This document shows positions 18,924 to 28,278 of a stretch of DNA of 64,000 nt, one piece after another. This DNA is from Hyphomicrobiales bacterium (GTDB lineage Bacteria > Pseudomonadota > Alphaproteobacteria > Rhizobiales > Rhizobiaceae), in contig UEHQ01000002.1 of assembly GCA_900489925.1 (NCBI GenBank), forward strand, positions 186,001 to 250,000, given 5' to 3'. The number at the start of each line of letters is the position of its first letter. Position 1 is the stretch's first letter. The notes under the pieces are model-generated. The model searched no databases, was not told the origin of the DNA, and saw only the letters and a program-made list of their open reading frames with translations. The position numbers were made by a program, and so were the translations under genes.

Positions 18924-20648
18924 TCACGATGCCGCAGCGTAGGATTTCAGCTTTTCCCGCATGACCGAGAGCTCCGTGCGGAGGACCTCTATTTCTTCAG
19001 GAGTGCCGGTTTCCAGGCTTGGTGCCGGCATGTCGAGATATGGTTCGGCAACGACAGCGTCGGTACTCAGCTTCGCCGTCGGCTTGTTCTTTGCCTGCCG
19101 CCAGGTCGCGGCGATGCCGAAGACTAGGCCAGCCAGGGCGCCAAGAACAGGCGCCGTCCAGGGGCCGCGGCCGGATGAAACCGCGGTGATCTGCGGCGCT
19201 CCGGCAAGCGAGAGGTGCCCGGCCTCGGACGGGAGGCCACCTGTCTGAATATTGTCTTCCATCCGCGTGCGGGCGGCGTTGGCCTTGTCGCGCAGTTCGG
19301 TCAATTTCGCGACGTCGACGCCGGTATCGCGGCTCTGTGCGATCAGCGTGTTGCGATGATCGTTCAGGGCTCGCTTTGCCGCTGCCGCGGATTTCGCGTC
19401 GTTGCCGGCGTCCCGCTGCAAGCGGCCAAGCTCAGCCGTGATCGCCGTCGTCAGCCCATCCACCTCGGCCTGCTGAGCCAGCAGCCGTGGATGCCTTGGG
19501 CCCAAGCTTGCGGAGAGTTGAGCCAGCGCGCCTTTTGCAAGCGCATACTTGCTGCGCTGTCCTTCGAGCGAGGGCGACATGGTTTCAGGCGGCAATGCAC
19601 CGGCCAGGACATCGCCCAGTTTGGCGGCACCGAGGCGATCCGCCCTGCCCTTGGCGTCCAGCATCCGTTGGTCCGCCGCCTTGAGCTCGGCATCGGCATC
19701 GGCAATCTGCTGTTGCAGGCTGACGGCGACCTTGACGTTGCCTTCGCCGCTGCTCTGCGTAAAGGAAGCAAGTGCCTGCTGTGCCTCGTCGTTTGCCTTC
19801 TTCAGCGCACCGTCATCTGTGTGGTTGACATTGACGGGCCGCGCGATCGTCGATGCGAAGTAAGCCGCGATCTTCGAGGACTTGGCGGCAGAGTCTGTGA
19901 CGACTTTGAAACCGATCGTTTGTCCGGCCGCATCCGTCGTGGCTTGAACGGCGGCGGCGAGCGATGCCTCGGCGCGCGAGAGCGGATCGGCGGCGGCACC
20001 ACTGGCAGAGAGGAGGTCGACCGCCACGGTCAGCGCATCCGAACCGGAGCCGGCGAATTCCGGATCGCGCTCGAGCTGCAGCGCAGTCACAGCAGCGGCG
20101 ATCGCCCGGCGGGACAGGAGTGCATTCTCGGCTGACCGGGCGAACACCATGCGCGTATCAGCGGGCGCGTCGACCTTGAAGACGGCGTCGGCCTGATACC
20201 GAGATGGCTCGACCGGCATCAGCGCACCGCCGGCAGCACCTGCGGCACAGAGAAGGCCGACGATCGCACACGACCTCGCATAAGCCGAACGCCCGGTTGC
20301 CTTCGGCCGCGCGCCGGCGGCTGGTCGAAGGTCGATCGCTTGCGTTTCGTGAATGACGGCTGGTGGGTCGACAGTGAGCGGCTCGGCCGTTGTGCCGGCA
20401 TCATTTGCCGCTTCGATGCGCTTACCCAGGATGGTCTCGATTCGGCTGACCAGCGGCTGTTGATCGGCCGCAAGCTCCTCTTGTTCGCGTTGGGCCTGCA
20501 ATGTCTTCTCGATGACGCGAAGCAACTCCGCCTCCGGAGAGGCGACCGGCCAACCCTTGTCTTCAAAGGCCGGCGCGCTCCCATGTCCCTGCTCGCGGGA
20601 TGCCACCGCGTTTGAAAGATGCAGCCGTTTCGAATGGTGGTCGCGCAT
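18924..20648 (-). CDS. Wzz/GumC-like polysaccharide chain-length protein lacking a kinase domain
   Basis: 574 residues. A long cytoplasmic N-terminal part (1-120, with a helical segment at 38-80) leads to a membrane span at about 126-144, then MPVEPSRYQADAVFKVDAPAD, the beta-strand start of a Wzz-type periplasmic domain. A long Ala/Lys/Gln-rich coiled coil follows to about 470, with the typical SLGPRHPRLLAQQAEVDGL motif, then a second span near residue 490 and a helical tail. There is no Walker A, so unlike ExoP it has no tyrosine kinase. It probably controls polymer length or export of a surface polysaccharide; which one is unknown. The WecG-type gene upstream on the same strand supports this role. 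Confidence 0.75.
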   Translation of the reverse strand: MRDHHSKRLHLSNAVASREQGHGSAPAFEDKGWPVASPEAELLRVIEKTLQAQREQEELAADQQPLVSRIETILGKRIEAANDAGTTAEPLTVDPPAVIHETQAIDLRPAAGARPKATGRSAYARSCAIVGLLCAAGAAGGALMPVEPSRYQADAVFKVDAPADTRMVFARSAENALLSRRAIAAAVTALQLERDPEFAGSGSDALTVAVDLLSASGAAADPLSRAEASLAAAVQATTDAAGQTIGFKVVTDSAAKSSKIAAYFASTIARPVNVNHTDDGALKKANDEAQQALASFTQSSGEGNVKVAVSLQQQIADADAELKAADQRMLDAKGRADRLGAAKLGDVLAGALPPETMSPSLEGQRSKYALAKGALAQLSASLGPRHPRLLAQQAEVDGLTTAITAELGRLQRDAGNDAKSAAAAKRALNDHRNTLIAQSRDTGVDVAKLTELRDKANAARTRMEDNIQTGGLPSEAGHLSLAGAPQITAVSSGRGPWTAPVLGALAGLVFGIAATWRQAKNKPTAKLSTDAVVAEPYLDMPAPSLETGTPEEIEVLRTELSVMREKLKSYAAAS

Positions 20649-20745
20649 CGCCAGATCTCATGCGTAGAACGATCGATCCCCAGCCGCGATTGCGGATGGT
20701 TAATCGACCTTAAACATTCTTGGCAAAGAAATGGTTAACCGGCGA

Positions 20746-21576
20746 TCAGCGGCGATAGGTCGACGATTGCCCGAGGATGCGACCGCGACGGGTGAAGCGG
20801 TACTGCAGGACAAAGTACAGGAAGAGCGGAATGCCGAGGACATATCGGCGCCACAGACGGGTCGGCTCCTGCATCAGCCGATAGGCCCACTCCATGCGCA
20901 TCATCCGCACAGCCTTCGGGGCGCGCGGAATGCTGCCGGAGACGAAATCGAACAGGGCACCGACCGTGAGAACCAGACGGGCGTGATCCGCGCGAATATG
21001 CCGTGCCGCCCATTTTTCCTGGAGCGGCGTACCCATGCCGACGATGATGATGTCGAACTTCTGGCGATCAAGCTCGCTGGTAATGGCGACAGGGTTGTCC
21101 TTATCGAAGAAGCCGTCAGAGACGACCACAAACTCGTGCCAGGGCGCATGGCGGTGGAAGTTTGCAGCGGCGGCTTCGACGACCTCGCGCCGACCGCCGA
21201 TCAACCCGATACGACGTGGCTGTTCCATGAACGTCAGCAACGCCGGGACGAAATCCGTCCCGTTCAGGTTGGCCGGGAACGGAGAACCGTGCTCGATCTG
21301 CGATGCGATGTTGAGACCGATGCCATCGGGGAGCACGAGGTTCTGCGCGAGAATGGCGCGATACTCGCTGTCGCGCAACGTCATCAGAATATTGTGGGCA
21401 TTCACGAATGAAATCGACGTCTGTCCGACCGGCATCGAGATCAACTCGTTGATGAAGACCAGCGCGTCATCCCATCCAAGGTCGCAAACCGGCAGATCGA
21501 AAATCGTGCGACGCGACGACAGGACGGCGAAGTTCGCAATCAGATTCATGCCTGCATCCTGACGATAGTGCTTCAT
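20746..21576 (-). CDS. WecG/TagA/CpsF-family glycosyltransferase (GT26)
   Basis: Classic GT26 features: SFVNAHN, LPDGIGLNIASQI, GTDFVPALL, IGLIGGR, IIIVGMGTPLQEKWAARHI and the C-terminal basic stretch RMEWAYRLMQEPTRLWRRY, which associates with membrane. The family transfers ManNAc-type or other hexose residues from UDP-sugars to lipid-linked intermediates. The start is uncertain: ATG 21576 with GGGAAG upstream is chosen; ATG 21549 and a non-ATG start near 21672 are possible. It lies 97 bases upstream of the Wzz-like gene on the same strand, so both may belong to one polysaccharide pathway. Confidence 0.85.
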   Translation of the reverse strand: MKHYRQDAGMNLIANFAVLSSRRTIFDLPVCDLGWDDALVFINELISMPVGQTSISFVNAHNILMTLRDSEYRAILAQNLVLPDGIGLNIASQIEHGSPFPANLNGTDFVPALLTFMEQPRRIGLIGGRREVVEAAAANFHRHAPWHEFVVVSDGFFDKDNPVAITSELDRQKFDIIIVGMGTPLQEKWAARHIRADHARLVLTVGALFDFVSGSIPRAPKAVRMMRMEWAYRLMQEPTRLWRRYVLGIPLFLYFVLQYRFTRRGRILGQSSTYRR

Positions 21577-21789
21577 GCGTTCAGCTTCCCGCGCAACAAA
21601 GGACTTGATCCACGCCGGGAAGCTCCCGAGCGCGTCCGCCTGGGATTGTGTGAGTCCACGCCAGAAGCGCACACGTCAGCCCATCAAGGGAGCTTATAGC
21701 AACGGAAATTCAAACAACCTTTAGGAAAACCCATTGAATTCGCTGGCGTTATTCAAGGAAGTGTTAACCATGCGAGAAAGGCAGAAACG

Positions 21790-21813
21790 CAAAACGGCGC
21801 CAGAGGCGCCGTT
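21790..21813 (-). terminator. Intrinsic terminator ending the flgE...flhA flagellar operon
   Basis: A perfect 9-bp stem AACGGCGCC (21793-21801) and GGCGCCGTT (21805-21813) with a 3-base loop, about 20 bases past the last flagellar gene. Reading leftwards it is followed by TTTTGCGTTT. This marks the end of the minus-strand flagellar block. Confidence 0.85.
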
Positions 21814-21833
21814 CATGGGAAAAGCCATTGCCA

Positions 21834-22364
21834 CTATTCCGTGGCGGGGTCCTTGACCGCCTGGGGAGCAACGACGTTGACCGGCTTACCGGTCTTCTTC
21901 TGCTGGCCCGTTTCGCTGGCCTTGACGTCTTCCTTCGATAGGTAGTCGAGCTGCTCCAGCATCACCTGCTCGATATATTCGCCGCCGAGATGCTGGTTCA
22001 GGTCCTTCTTGATCATGTCGCGGAAAGCCTGCGGATCAAACGCCTTCATGTTCGCTACGTCGACCATCTTGTTGCCGACGAGCAGCGTGAACAGCTCATC
22101 GGTGGTCATTTCGGTCAGCGGCAACGAGGCGTTCTTGACCAGATCCTTGTTGATCATGAACGAGACTTTTCCCAGGAAGTAGCCCGAAACCGCACCGTCA
22201 TGGACGATGGGGACGGTGATACTCTCGCCCTTCACAAGCTCAAGCTGGCTCTGCTTGGACTCATCCGGCGCCGGCGCAGGGGCCGTCGCCAGGTGCACCG
22301 AAAAATAGACCGATGCCAGCGTAACCGCGCAGACCCAGACACCTGTGAGAACAAGCTTAATCAT
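21834..22364 (-). CDS. Conserved membrane-anchored protein of unknown function, last gene of flagellar operon
   Basis: 176 residues. The N-terminus (MIKLVLTGVWVCAVTLASVYFSVHLAT) is an uncleaved anchor or signal sequence. The rest is predicted soluble and periplasmic, with VPIVHDGAVSGYFLGKVSFMINKDLVKNA and a charged tail ending in a Gln/Lys-rich segment. The middle part (GYFLGKVSF...DELFTLLVG) loosely resembles the FliL layout, but it is not recognisable FliL, which is encoded separately at 55 kb. It abuts the FlgN-like gene (shared base 22364), so it is translated with flagellar genes. The job is unknown; a periplasmic flagellar accessory role is inferred from position only. Confidence 0.7.
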   Translation of the reverse strand: MIKLVLTGVWVCAVTLASVYFSVHLATAPAPAPDESKQSQLELVKGESITVPIVHDGAVSGYFLGKVSFMINKDLVKNASLPLTEMTTDELFTLLVGNKMVDVANMKAFDPQAFRDMIKKDLNQHLGGEYIEQVMLEQLDYLSKEDVKASETGQQKKTGKPVNVVAPQAVKDPATE

Positions 22365-22729
22365 CAGGCATCACGCGCTACGAATTGCTCTTGCGAGTAG
22401 GTGCCGTCGGCATCCGCGTCCTGGACGGCGTTCTTCAGCAGGTCGGCAACCGTGCGCACGGCTTCCAGATGAGCCTCGACGCGGCGTGCGTTCAGCACGA
22501 GCTTCTTCTTCAGGCCGTGCAGCTGGTCGAGGTGCGAAGCGGCCAATTCCTTGGGATCGGTATCGCGGAACAGCATCGAGAGCTCGTAAAGGCAACGGCT
22601 CTTGTGTGCATTCGATACCTTGAGATCGAACTGCGGATCGTTGCCGATGCGCGTGTTCTCGTTCTCGATGATCATTTCCAGGCGTCCAAGAACCGATTTG
22701 ATGCGGTATTCGTTCGAGATTATTTCCAT
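22364..22729 (-). CDS. FlgN-like flagellar protein (putative hook-filament chaperone)
   Basis: 121 residues, almost entirely helical and charged: MEIISNEYRIKSVLGRLEMI, then DLKVSNAHKSRCLYELSML and HLDQLHGLKKKLVLNARRVEAHLEAVR. Size, helical character and the C-terminal asparagine-arginine region fit FlgN, the export chaperone of FlgK and FlgL, which are encoded upstream in the same operon. Rhizobial FlgN-like proteins are divergent, so this is a structural and positional call only. Confidence 0.5.
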   Translation of the reverse strand: MEIISNEYRIKSVLGRLEMIIENENTRIGNDPQFDLKVSNAHKSRCLYELSMLFRDTDPKELAASHLDQLHGLKKKLVLNARRVEAHLEAVRTVADLLKNAVQDADADGTYSQEQFVARDA

Positions 22730-22747
22730 GTCTTTTCCTCGATTTTC

Positions 22748-23311
22748 TTAGGCGTCGTTGGCGGACTTGTTGTCCGCAGTGGGTGTACCGAAAGTCTTGC
22801 GCTGGAATTCGTCGACCATGCTGAGCGCAACACTGCGATCGTTCTGGTCGGCGGAGGCGTTGACGACCCGGCCTTCCTGCTTCTTCAGCGCATCGTGATA
22901 GAGTTGCTTGGCGACGCCGATGCCTTCGCCCTTGGAGATCTCGTTGCCGAGCTGCTCGGCCATCATGCCCTTCCAGATATCTCCGGTGGCGCCTTTGCCG
23001 TAGACGTCTTCGCTGTCGCTGGGCAGCATGTTCTTGATGAAGTTCTGCAGGACCATCGCTTCGAACTTGCGATAGGTCTGCGGAATTTCTTCCGTCTTGG
23101 CGCGGTTCTTGGTGTCGCCGAGACCGGTCTTGCCCGTCGCGCGATCGAGTACGTCGACCGCCGACGTAAAGCCATTGCCTGCTTCGGCAAGGCTGTTGGC
23201 CGCAAACGCCGCCTGGTTCGCCTTCAGTTTTTCCTGGGCCGCCTGGACCTCGAGCGGGTCGGCAGCTTTGACAACATCCAGGACCAGATCACTCGGAGGT
23301 GAAATAGCCAA
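22748..23311 (-). CDS. flgJ: Rod-binding protein, FlgJ N-terminal domain type
   Basis: 187 residues with the rod-binding domain in the C-terminal half: FEAMVLQNFIKNMLPS and GDIWKGMMAEQLGNEISKG are the family's conserved helices. The muramidase domain of enterobacterial FlgJ is absent, as usual in alphaproteobacteria. A separate lytic transglycosylase is encoded at 33.2-33.8 kb and may supply the peptidoglycan-cleaving activity. FlgJ caps rod assembly in the periplasm. Confidence 0.8.
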   Translation of the reverse strand: MAISPPSDLVLDVVKAADPLEVQAAQEKLKANQAAFAANSLAEAGNGFTSAVDVLDRATGKTGLGDTKNRAKTEEIPQTYRKFEAMVLQNFIKNMLPSDSEDVYGKGATGDIWKGMMAEQLGNEISKGEGIGVAKQLYHDALKKQEGRVVNASADQNDRSVALSMVDEFQRKTFGTPTADNKSANDA

Positions 23312-23343
23312 GTCACAATCCTCTTGATTTAAGATCGTGACGA

Positions 23344-23757
23344 TTATGATTTTTGAAGCTTGCTGGAGGCTGGTGTACCGAATTTTTGATCGATGAGATC
23401 ATATACCGCGTTGTCGTCGGACTCTCGCCGTTCGCCGTCGAGCGCCTCGCGCATGTTGTCCTCGAGGCGGTCGCCCTTCGCGCGCTCCTGCCGGACGCGC
23501 ATTTCGTGGACTTCCTGCATGCCGTTCAGCTGCTTGTCCTTGATGCCCAATCGGTTGAACCGATCCGCATAACTCTGGGAGAATGCGTGGTGCACGGGAT
23601 CCATCGAGCCAAGCGCCAGGACGACGTTGTCGATCTGGTTATTGACCTCAGCGCGCTGGCGGCTGGTTTCGGCAAGATCATACTCCGCCATCTGTTCGAG
23701 ATGACGCTGTACCGCGACCAACCGCTTGAGTTTTTGCGAGCGTGTTTTTTCCGCCAT
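23344..23757 (-). CDS. FliJ-like coiled-coil protein of the flagellar export apparatus
   Basis: 137 residues, highly charged and helical (KTRSQKLKRLVAVQRHLEQM..., then MQEVHEMRVRQERAKGDRLEDNM), with a long predicted antiparallel coiled coil. Size and composition match FliJ, the stalk of the FliI ATPase. It starts 6 bases downstream of the fliR stop. Sequence identity between FliJ proteins is very low, so the call rests on architecture and context. Confidence 0.55.
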   Translation of the reverse strand: MAEKTRSQKLKRLVAVQRHLEQMAEYDLAETSRQRAEVNNQIDNVVLALGSMDPVHHAFSQSYADRFNRLGIKDKQLNGMQEVHEMRVRQERAKGDRLEDNMREALDGERRESDDNAVYDLIDQKFGTPASSKLQKS

Positions 23758-23762
23758 GGCCC

Positions 23763-24515
23763 CTACCTGCCGACAAAGACGCTGGCGAACGACTGGCCGA
23801 ATTGGCTGATCAGCGCCGCCACGGAGAAATAGAACAGGAACAACCCGCCCATGAGCAGGTACGGCGTCGAGATGAAGTAGACAGGAATCTGCGGCGCCAG
23901 CTTGTTGATGAAGCCGATGGCGATGTTGAACAACAGGCCATAGATCAGGAACGGACTGCAGAGCCGCAACATGATGAAGGTCGTGGACGACAGCGTATCC
24001 GTGAACGATATCAGCGTAGCGCGCATCTGGATGAGGCCGCCGAAAGGCATCGATGTGTACGAATCGATCAACGCCCGAAAGACGATGTGATGGAAATCCA
24101 TCATGAACAGGATCATCATGCCTGCGAAGGTGACGAAGCCTGAAAGCGCGCTTTCCGCCGTATCTTCGAAAATGTCGCCGGCGCTCGGCTGGGTATAACC
24201 GACCATCATGCCCATGATGCTGGCCGCAAATTGCAGACCGAGCGTATAGAGGCGCGCAAGCATGCCGAACATCACACCGATCAGCGCTTCGCTGAAGATG
24301 AAGCCGATGTAGGTGGCGCTTGAGGTGTGTACGGCGGGATAGACCGTATCCCAGAGCACCGGCATGATCGCAAGCGACAGAGCCGCACCGATGAAAACCC
24401 GCAAGATCATGGGAACGCGAGCCGACGAAAAGCCAGGCATCGCCAGGATGCAGCCGCCGATCCTGCAGAAAACCAGGAAAAGCGCCAGCACGGTCCCTTG
24501 CGGGTCAGTTATCAT
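23763..24515 (-). CDS. fliR: Flagellar export gate protein FliR
   Basis: 250 residues with about six hydrophobic spans, starting with [28 protein letters not shown] and including [14 protein letters not shown] and the C-terminal [18 protein letters not shown]. This is the FliR/SpaR-type gate subunit that assembles with FliP and FliQ. Its ATG overlaps the flhA stop in ATGA, showing translational coupling. Confidence 0.93.
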   Translation of the reverse strand: MITDPQGTVLALFLVFCRIGGCILAMPGFSSARVPMILRVFIGAALSLAIMPVLWDTVYPAVHTSSATYIGFIFSEALIGVMFGMLARLYTLGLQFAASIMGMMVGYTQPSAGDIFEDTAESALSGFVTFAGMMILFMMDFHHIVFRALIDSYTSMPFGGLIQMRATLISFTDTLSSTTFIMLRLCSPFLIYGLLFNIAIGFINKLAPQIPVYFISTPYLLMGGLFLFYFSVAALISQFGQSFASVFVGR

Positions 24516-26599
24516 GAAATAGAGCCCAGAATTTTTATCTCGATGCCCTTGGCGAGCTCCACATGCGACAGGACGGGGAGCGTTGCGAACAGCCGTTCGA
24601 TGATCATGCGCACATAGGATCGTGTTTCCGGCGACGTTACAAGGGCGAAAGGCAGGCCCCGGTCCATGAATTCACGGATAACTGTCGTCGCCTCTTCGCT
24701 GAACTCCTCCAAGAGCCGCGGATCGATATCGAATTCGACCACTTCGCCCTTGTTGTCGCGCTTCAGCGCCTGGTGGAAGGCGAGATCCCACTTGCTGCCG
24801 AGTCGCAGGACGCGCAGCACGCCGTTGTCGGCAAGGTCGCCGCAAAGCTGCTGGGCCATGCGCACGCGAACGTGCTCGACGATCTGCTCCGTCTTGCGCA
24901 CATGCGGCGCCAGTTCGGCGACGGCTTCGAGAATGAGATGCAAATTGCGGATCGAGACGCGCTCGGCAAGCAGCAGCTTCAAGACCGCCTGCAGGCCGGA
25001 ATAGGACATATGCGAGGAGCAGATTTCGTCGGCGAGCTTCTTGTACTCAGGATCGAGCCGATCGATCAGAACCTTGACGTCCTTGTAGGACAGCAGCGCC
25101 GGCAGGTTGTTGCGAATGACTTCGCTCATGTGCGTCAGGACGACGGAGACGTTGTCGATCGGCTGGAAGCCTTCGCGCTTGAGATCCTCGGTAAAGGCCT
25201 CGAGCACGGACACGGCAGGCATGCCGAACGCGGGTTCACGAATCTCGTCGCCCGGAATCCGCGGCTTACGACCGGAACCGGTCACGACAAGCACTTCGCC
25301 GACACGCAGCGCGTTCGAGGCAACCGTCGTGCCGTGAATACGGATCTGGTAGGACTTCTCGGAAATCGCGATGTCGTCGGTGACCTTGATCTCGGGAACG
25401 ACGAAGCCGTACTGCGTCGCGAACTTCTTGCGCATCTTGCCGACACGGAAGGCGAGTTCCTGGTGAGCCCCGAGCAGGCGGGTGGAGACCATCTTGCCGA
25501 GCGCGAGTTCGATCTCGGACGTGCGCAGCACCGACTTGACGGAGTCCTTCTCCAGTTCCTTGTTCTGGACGACGCTCTTTTCTTCCTGTTCGCGGCGGAT
25601 CTTGTTTTCGGCTTCCGCCTGACGCGGGATGAACCAGCTGCCGAAGGCGAGCAGGCCGCCAAGGACCATGAAAGGCAGGAACGGCAGGCCGGGCATCAGG
25701 CCAAGGATAACCATGAGGACAGCCGAGACCGACAGAGCGCGCGGATAGCCGCTCAGCTGATCGACGACGGCCTTGTCGGTCGAGCCGGTGTTGCCGCCGC
25801 GTGACACGAGAAGGCCGGCTGCGAGCGAAACGATAAGGGCCGGCATCTGCGAGACGAGACCGTCACCGACGGAGAGCTTGACGAAAACGTCGGCTGCTTC
25901 GCCGATCGGCATGCCATGGCGGAAGTAGCCGATGATGATGCCGCCGAAGACGTTGATGCAGGTGATCAGCAGGCCGGCGATCGCGTCGCCTCGCACGAAC
26001 TTGGACGCACCGTCCATGGCACCGAAGAAGGAGCTTTCTTCCTCGAGTTCCTTGCGGCGGCGCTGGGCTTCCTTCTCGTCGATGATGCCAGCCGAGAGGT
26101 CAGCGTCGATCGACATCTGCTTGCCGGGGATGGCGTCGAGGGTGAAACGCGCGCCGACTTCCGCGATACGCGTCGCACCCTTGGTGATGACGATGAAGTT
26201 GATCGTGATCAGGATCAGAAAGACGATCAGACCGATGACGAAGTCGCCGGACATCACGAGGCTTGCAAAGCCCGCGATCACGCCGCCGGCGGCGTTATGT
26301 CCTTCGTTGCCGTGCGAAAGGATGACGCGCGTCGTCGCAATGTTGAGCGACAATCGCGTCATGGTCGCGATCAGCAGGATGGTCGGGAATGACGAGAAAT
26401 CGAGAGGCTTCTGGATCCAGAGCGAGACCATCAGGATCAGCACCGAGAACGCGATCGAGAAGGCCAGGCCCATGTCGATCAGAAACGGCGGGATCGGCAG
26501 GAAGAGCACGCAGATAATCAGGATGATGCCGAGGGCAAATCCGATATCGCGGAGGCTAGGTCCGGCTTTCGGGAGGGGAAGTGCAGGAGGTTGCGCCAT
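24512..26599 (-). CDS. flhA: Flagellar export apparatus protein FlhA
   Basis: 695 residues. The N-terminal half has about eight membrane spans. The FHIPEP-family signature is seen in [21 protein letters not shown] and [23 protein letters not shown]. The cytoplasmic C-terminal half (about 330-695) forms the nonameric ring that docks chaperone-substrate complexes, with [20 protein letters not shown] near 545. It is coupled to fliR. Confidence 0.97.
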   Translation of the reverse strand: MAQPPALPLPKAGPSLRDIGFALGIILIICVLFLPIPPFLIDMGLAFSIAFSVLILMVSLWIQKPLDFSSFPTILLIATMTRLSLNIATTRVILSHGNEGHNAAGGVIAGFASLVMSGDFVIGLIVFLILITINFIVITKGATRIAEVGARFTLDAIPGKQMSIDADLSAGIIDEKEAQRRRKELEEESSFFGAMDGASKFVRGDAIAGLLITCINVFGGIIIGYFRHGMPIGEAADVFVKLSVGDGLVSQMPALIVSLAAGLLVSRGGNTGSTDKAVVDQLSGYPRALSVSAVLMVILGLMPGLPFLPFMVLGGLLAFGSWFIPRQAEAENKIRREQEEKSVVQNKELEKDSVKSVLRTSEIELALGKMVSTRLLGAHQELAFRVGKMRKKFATQYGFVVPEIKVTDDIAISEKSYQIRIHGTTVASNALRVGEVLVVTGSGRKPRIPGDEIREPAFGMPAVSVLEAFTEDLKREGFQPIDNVSVVLTHMSEVIRNNLPALLSYKDVKVLIDRLDPEYKKLADEICSSHMSYSGLQAVLKLLLAERVSIRNLHLILEAVAELAPHVRKTEQIVEHVRVRMAQQLCGDLADNGVLRVLRLGSKWDLAFHQALKRDNKGEVVEFDIDPRLLEEFSEEATTVIREFMDRGLPFALVTSPETRSYVRMIIERLFATLPVLSHVELAKGIEIKILGSIS

Positions 26600-26687
26600 T
26601 TCGATTCCGTCTCTTCATGAGAGGTGCGGGCATGATGCCCACCAATTCGGATCGAGAATTAAATGGCGAAGCTTGCGCGAAGGTGGC

Positions 26688-26954
26688 TCAGAAGCCGGAT
26701 TGAATGCGCGAAAACACCAGGTTCGTGAAGATCGAAATCTGCGATCCGACGAAGGGTGCGGAGATGCCGATGGTAACCAGCACGGCAACGATCTTGGGAA
26801 CGAAGGTGAGCGTCGCTTCCTGCACCTGCGTCAGCGCCTGGATCAGCGCGATGACAAGGCCCACGATCATTGCCGCGGCAACGGCGGGGCCGGCAGAAAC
26901 AAGTACCGTCCAGATCGCCGCCTGGAACAGATCGAGTGCATCAGCTTCATTCAT
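26688..26954 (-). CDS. fliQ: Flagellar export gate protein FliQ
   Basis: 88 residues with two hydrophobic spans (WTVLVSAGPAVAAAMIVGLV at about 15-34 and FVPKIVAVLVTIGISAPFVG at about 51-70), the standard FliQ length. It contains the family segment ALTQVQEATLTFVPK. Located between flgD and flhA. Confidence 0.95.
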   Translation of the reverse strand: MNEADALDLFQAAIWTVLVSAGPAVAAAMIVGLVIALIQALTQVQEATLTFVPKIVAVLVTIGISAPFVGSQISIFTNLVFSRIQSGF

Positions 26955-27027
26955 ACTCAGGCAACCTCATATCGCCTTTCGGTCCGTCCCCATGCGGGCC
27001 GGACCGTTGTGTTCAGTCGTTTGCAGC

Positions 27028-27459
27028 TCAGCTCGACGTCGACGTGTCTGCCGGTGCGGAATCAGACAGAGTGATTCCCGCCTGTACGAGGATATTACCC
27101 CCATCCGTCGTCGTAGCAACGATGCCGTCGGAATAAACCTTGACCGAAGCGATCGTGCCTTTGACGGTGCCGTCGGCGCTGGTCATGTATTTCCCGATGT
27201 AGCTGCTGCCCTGCGTCAGGCTTGAGCTTGCCAGCAGGCTGTCCAGCTTGGTGTTCGTCTGGATCGTCTGCTCCACCTGGGAGAAGCTTGCCAGCTGCGA
27301 CATCTGCTCGCTGGCATCGACCGGATCCGTGGGATCCTGGTTCTTCATCTGGGCGATGAGCAGCTGCAGGAAGTTGTCGTAGTTGAGCGTTGCAGACTTT
27401 GCGGCCGTCGACGTCGTAGAGGTCGTCGACGTGGCCGAGCCTGTTGCGTCTACCGCCAT
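27028..27459 (-). CDS. flgD: Hook-cap protein FlgD (short rhizobial form)
   Basis: 143 residues. The conserved FlgD N-terminal motif [20 protein letters not shown] is followed by [20 protein letters not shown]. The C-terminal beta domains of the 230-residue enterobacterial protein are shortened here, as in other rhizobia. It caps the growing hook. Its start overlaps the flbT stop by 10 bases. The N-terminal Ser/Thr-rich stretch ([13 protein letters not shown]) is low complexity. Confidence 0.92.
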   Translation of the reverse strand: MAVDATGSATSTTSTTSTAAKSATLNYDNFLQLLIAQMKNQDPTDPVDASEQMSQLASFSQVEQTIQTNTKLDSLLASSSLTQGSSYIGKYMTSADGTVKGTIASVKVYSDGIVATTTDGGNILVQAGITLSDSAPADTSTSS

Positions 27460-27899
27460 GGTGCGATCTCCTTGCGAATCTGCTCGACCATGGTCGTCGG
27501 CATTTCGTGGTTGTTCAGGATGTTATCCTCGATGGCATACAGCCCGCGGATCGCCTTGAGGGCATCAAAAGCGCGGCCGGTCGAGACAAGGCCATCGATG
27601 CGCTTCAGCTCGGCAAGGACTTCCTCGTTCCTGAAGCAGGTCAAGAGCATCGTCACCGACTTGCGGAACATCGCCGTCGACTGTTCCTTGCCCTCAGGAT
27701 TGATGAGGATCATCTGCGCGATGAAGTAGAGCTGGCGCAGAGGCGTGGTGGCGTCCTCAGGCTGGAGAACATGGTTTTCAAGAAGGAACGTTACATCATT
27801 CAGGAATTCCAGCGCGACCTTGCGGTCAACGCGCAGAACAGCACCATTGATGAAGATCTTTTCCCCGGCCTTAAGAGAGATTCGAAGTGTACTTTTCAT
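27450..27899 (-). CDS. flbT: Flagellin mRNA regulator FlbT
   Basis: 149 residues beginning [21 protein letters not shown], the characteristic FlbT opening. In Caulobacter FlbT binds the 5' untranslated region of flagellin mRNA and promotes its decay when the hook is incomplete; in Brucella and rhizobia it affects flagellin expression. Its start overlaps the flaF stop by 4 bases (ATGA). The four flagellin genes here share a conserved leader (see features at 39.5, 40.7, 41.8 and 43.0 kb) that is a plausible target. Confidence 0.95.
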   Translation of the reverse strand: MKSTLRISLKAGEKIFINGAVLRVDRKVALEFLNDVTFLLENHVLQPEDATTPLRQLYFIAQMILINPEGKEQSTAMFRKSVTMLLTCFRNEEVLAELKRIDGLVSTGRAFDALKAIRGLYAIEDNILNNHEMPTTMVEQIRKEIAPWR

Positions 27900-28243
27900 T
27901 TAAGTCCATCCCTGATGATGGTGGTAACGTCAATAATGCCTTGGTAATTCGTCGATAGCCGCCGCCTGATCCGATCGCACTCTTTCAAAATCCAGATCGC
28001 GATGGAGATAAGATTGGCGCGCAGCTGTACTTCAAGCTGGTTGTCGGGATGCTTGAGGTCCTCGATAAAGCTCACCCAAATTCGGCGGGTGTAGAACAAT
28101 GCATCGATCGCCTCCCGACTATATTTCCCTCTGTCCCGCGCAACGGACAGCAGCTCGATCGACCGGTCGAGAACCTGACGTTCCCGCTCCTTCGCATCGG
28201 CCACCGAGTCCTGCATGACCTCGGCGTAAGAGAACTGATACAT
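27896..28243 (-). CDS. flaF: Flagellin synthesis regulator FlaF
   Basis: 115 residues with the family opening [21 protein letters not shown] and the conserved [11 protein letters not shown] segment. FlaF works opposite to FlbT in alphaproteobacteria and acts as a flagellin chaperone in Caulobacter. It sits between flgL and flbT and overlaps flbT by four bases. Confidence 0.94.
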   Translation of the reverse strand: MYQFSYAEVMQDSVADAKERERQVLDRSIELLSVARDRGKYSREAIDALFYTRRIWVSFIEDLKHPDNQLEVQLRANLISIAIWILKECDRIRRRLSTNYQGIIDVTTIIRDGLK

Positions 28244-28278
28244 TCATGCATCCTTCTTTGTACTAAGCCCTTTGATCA

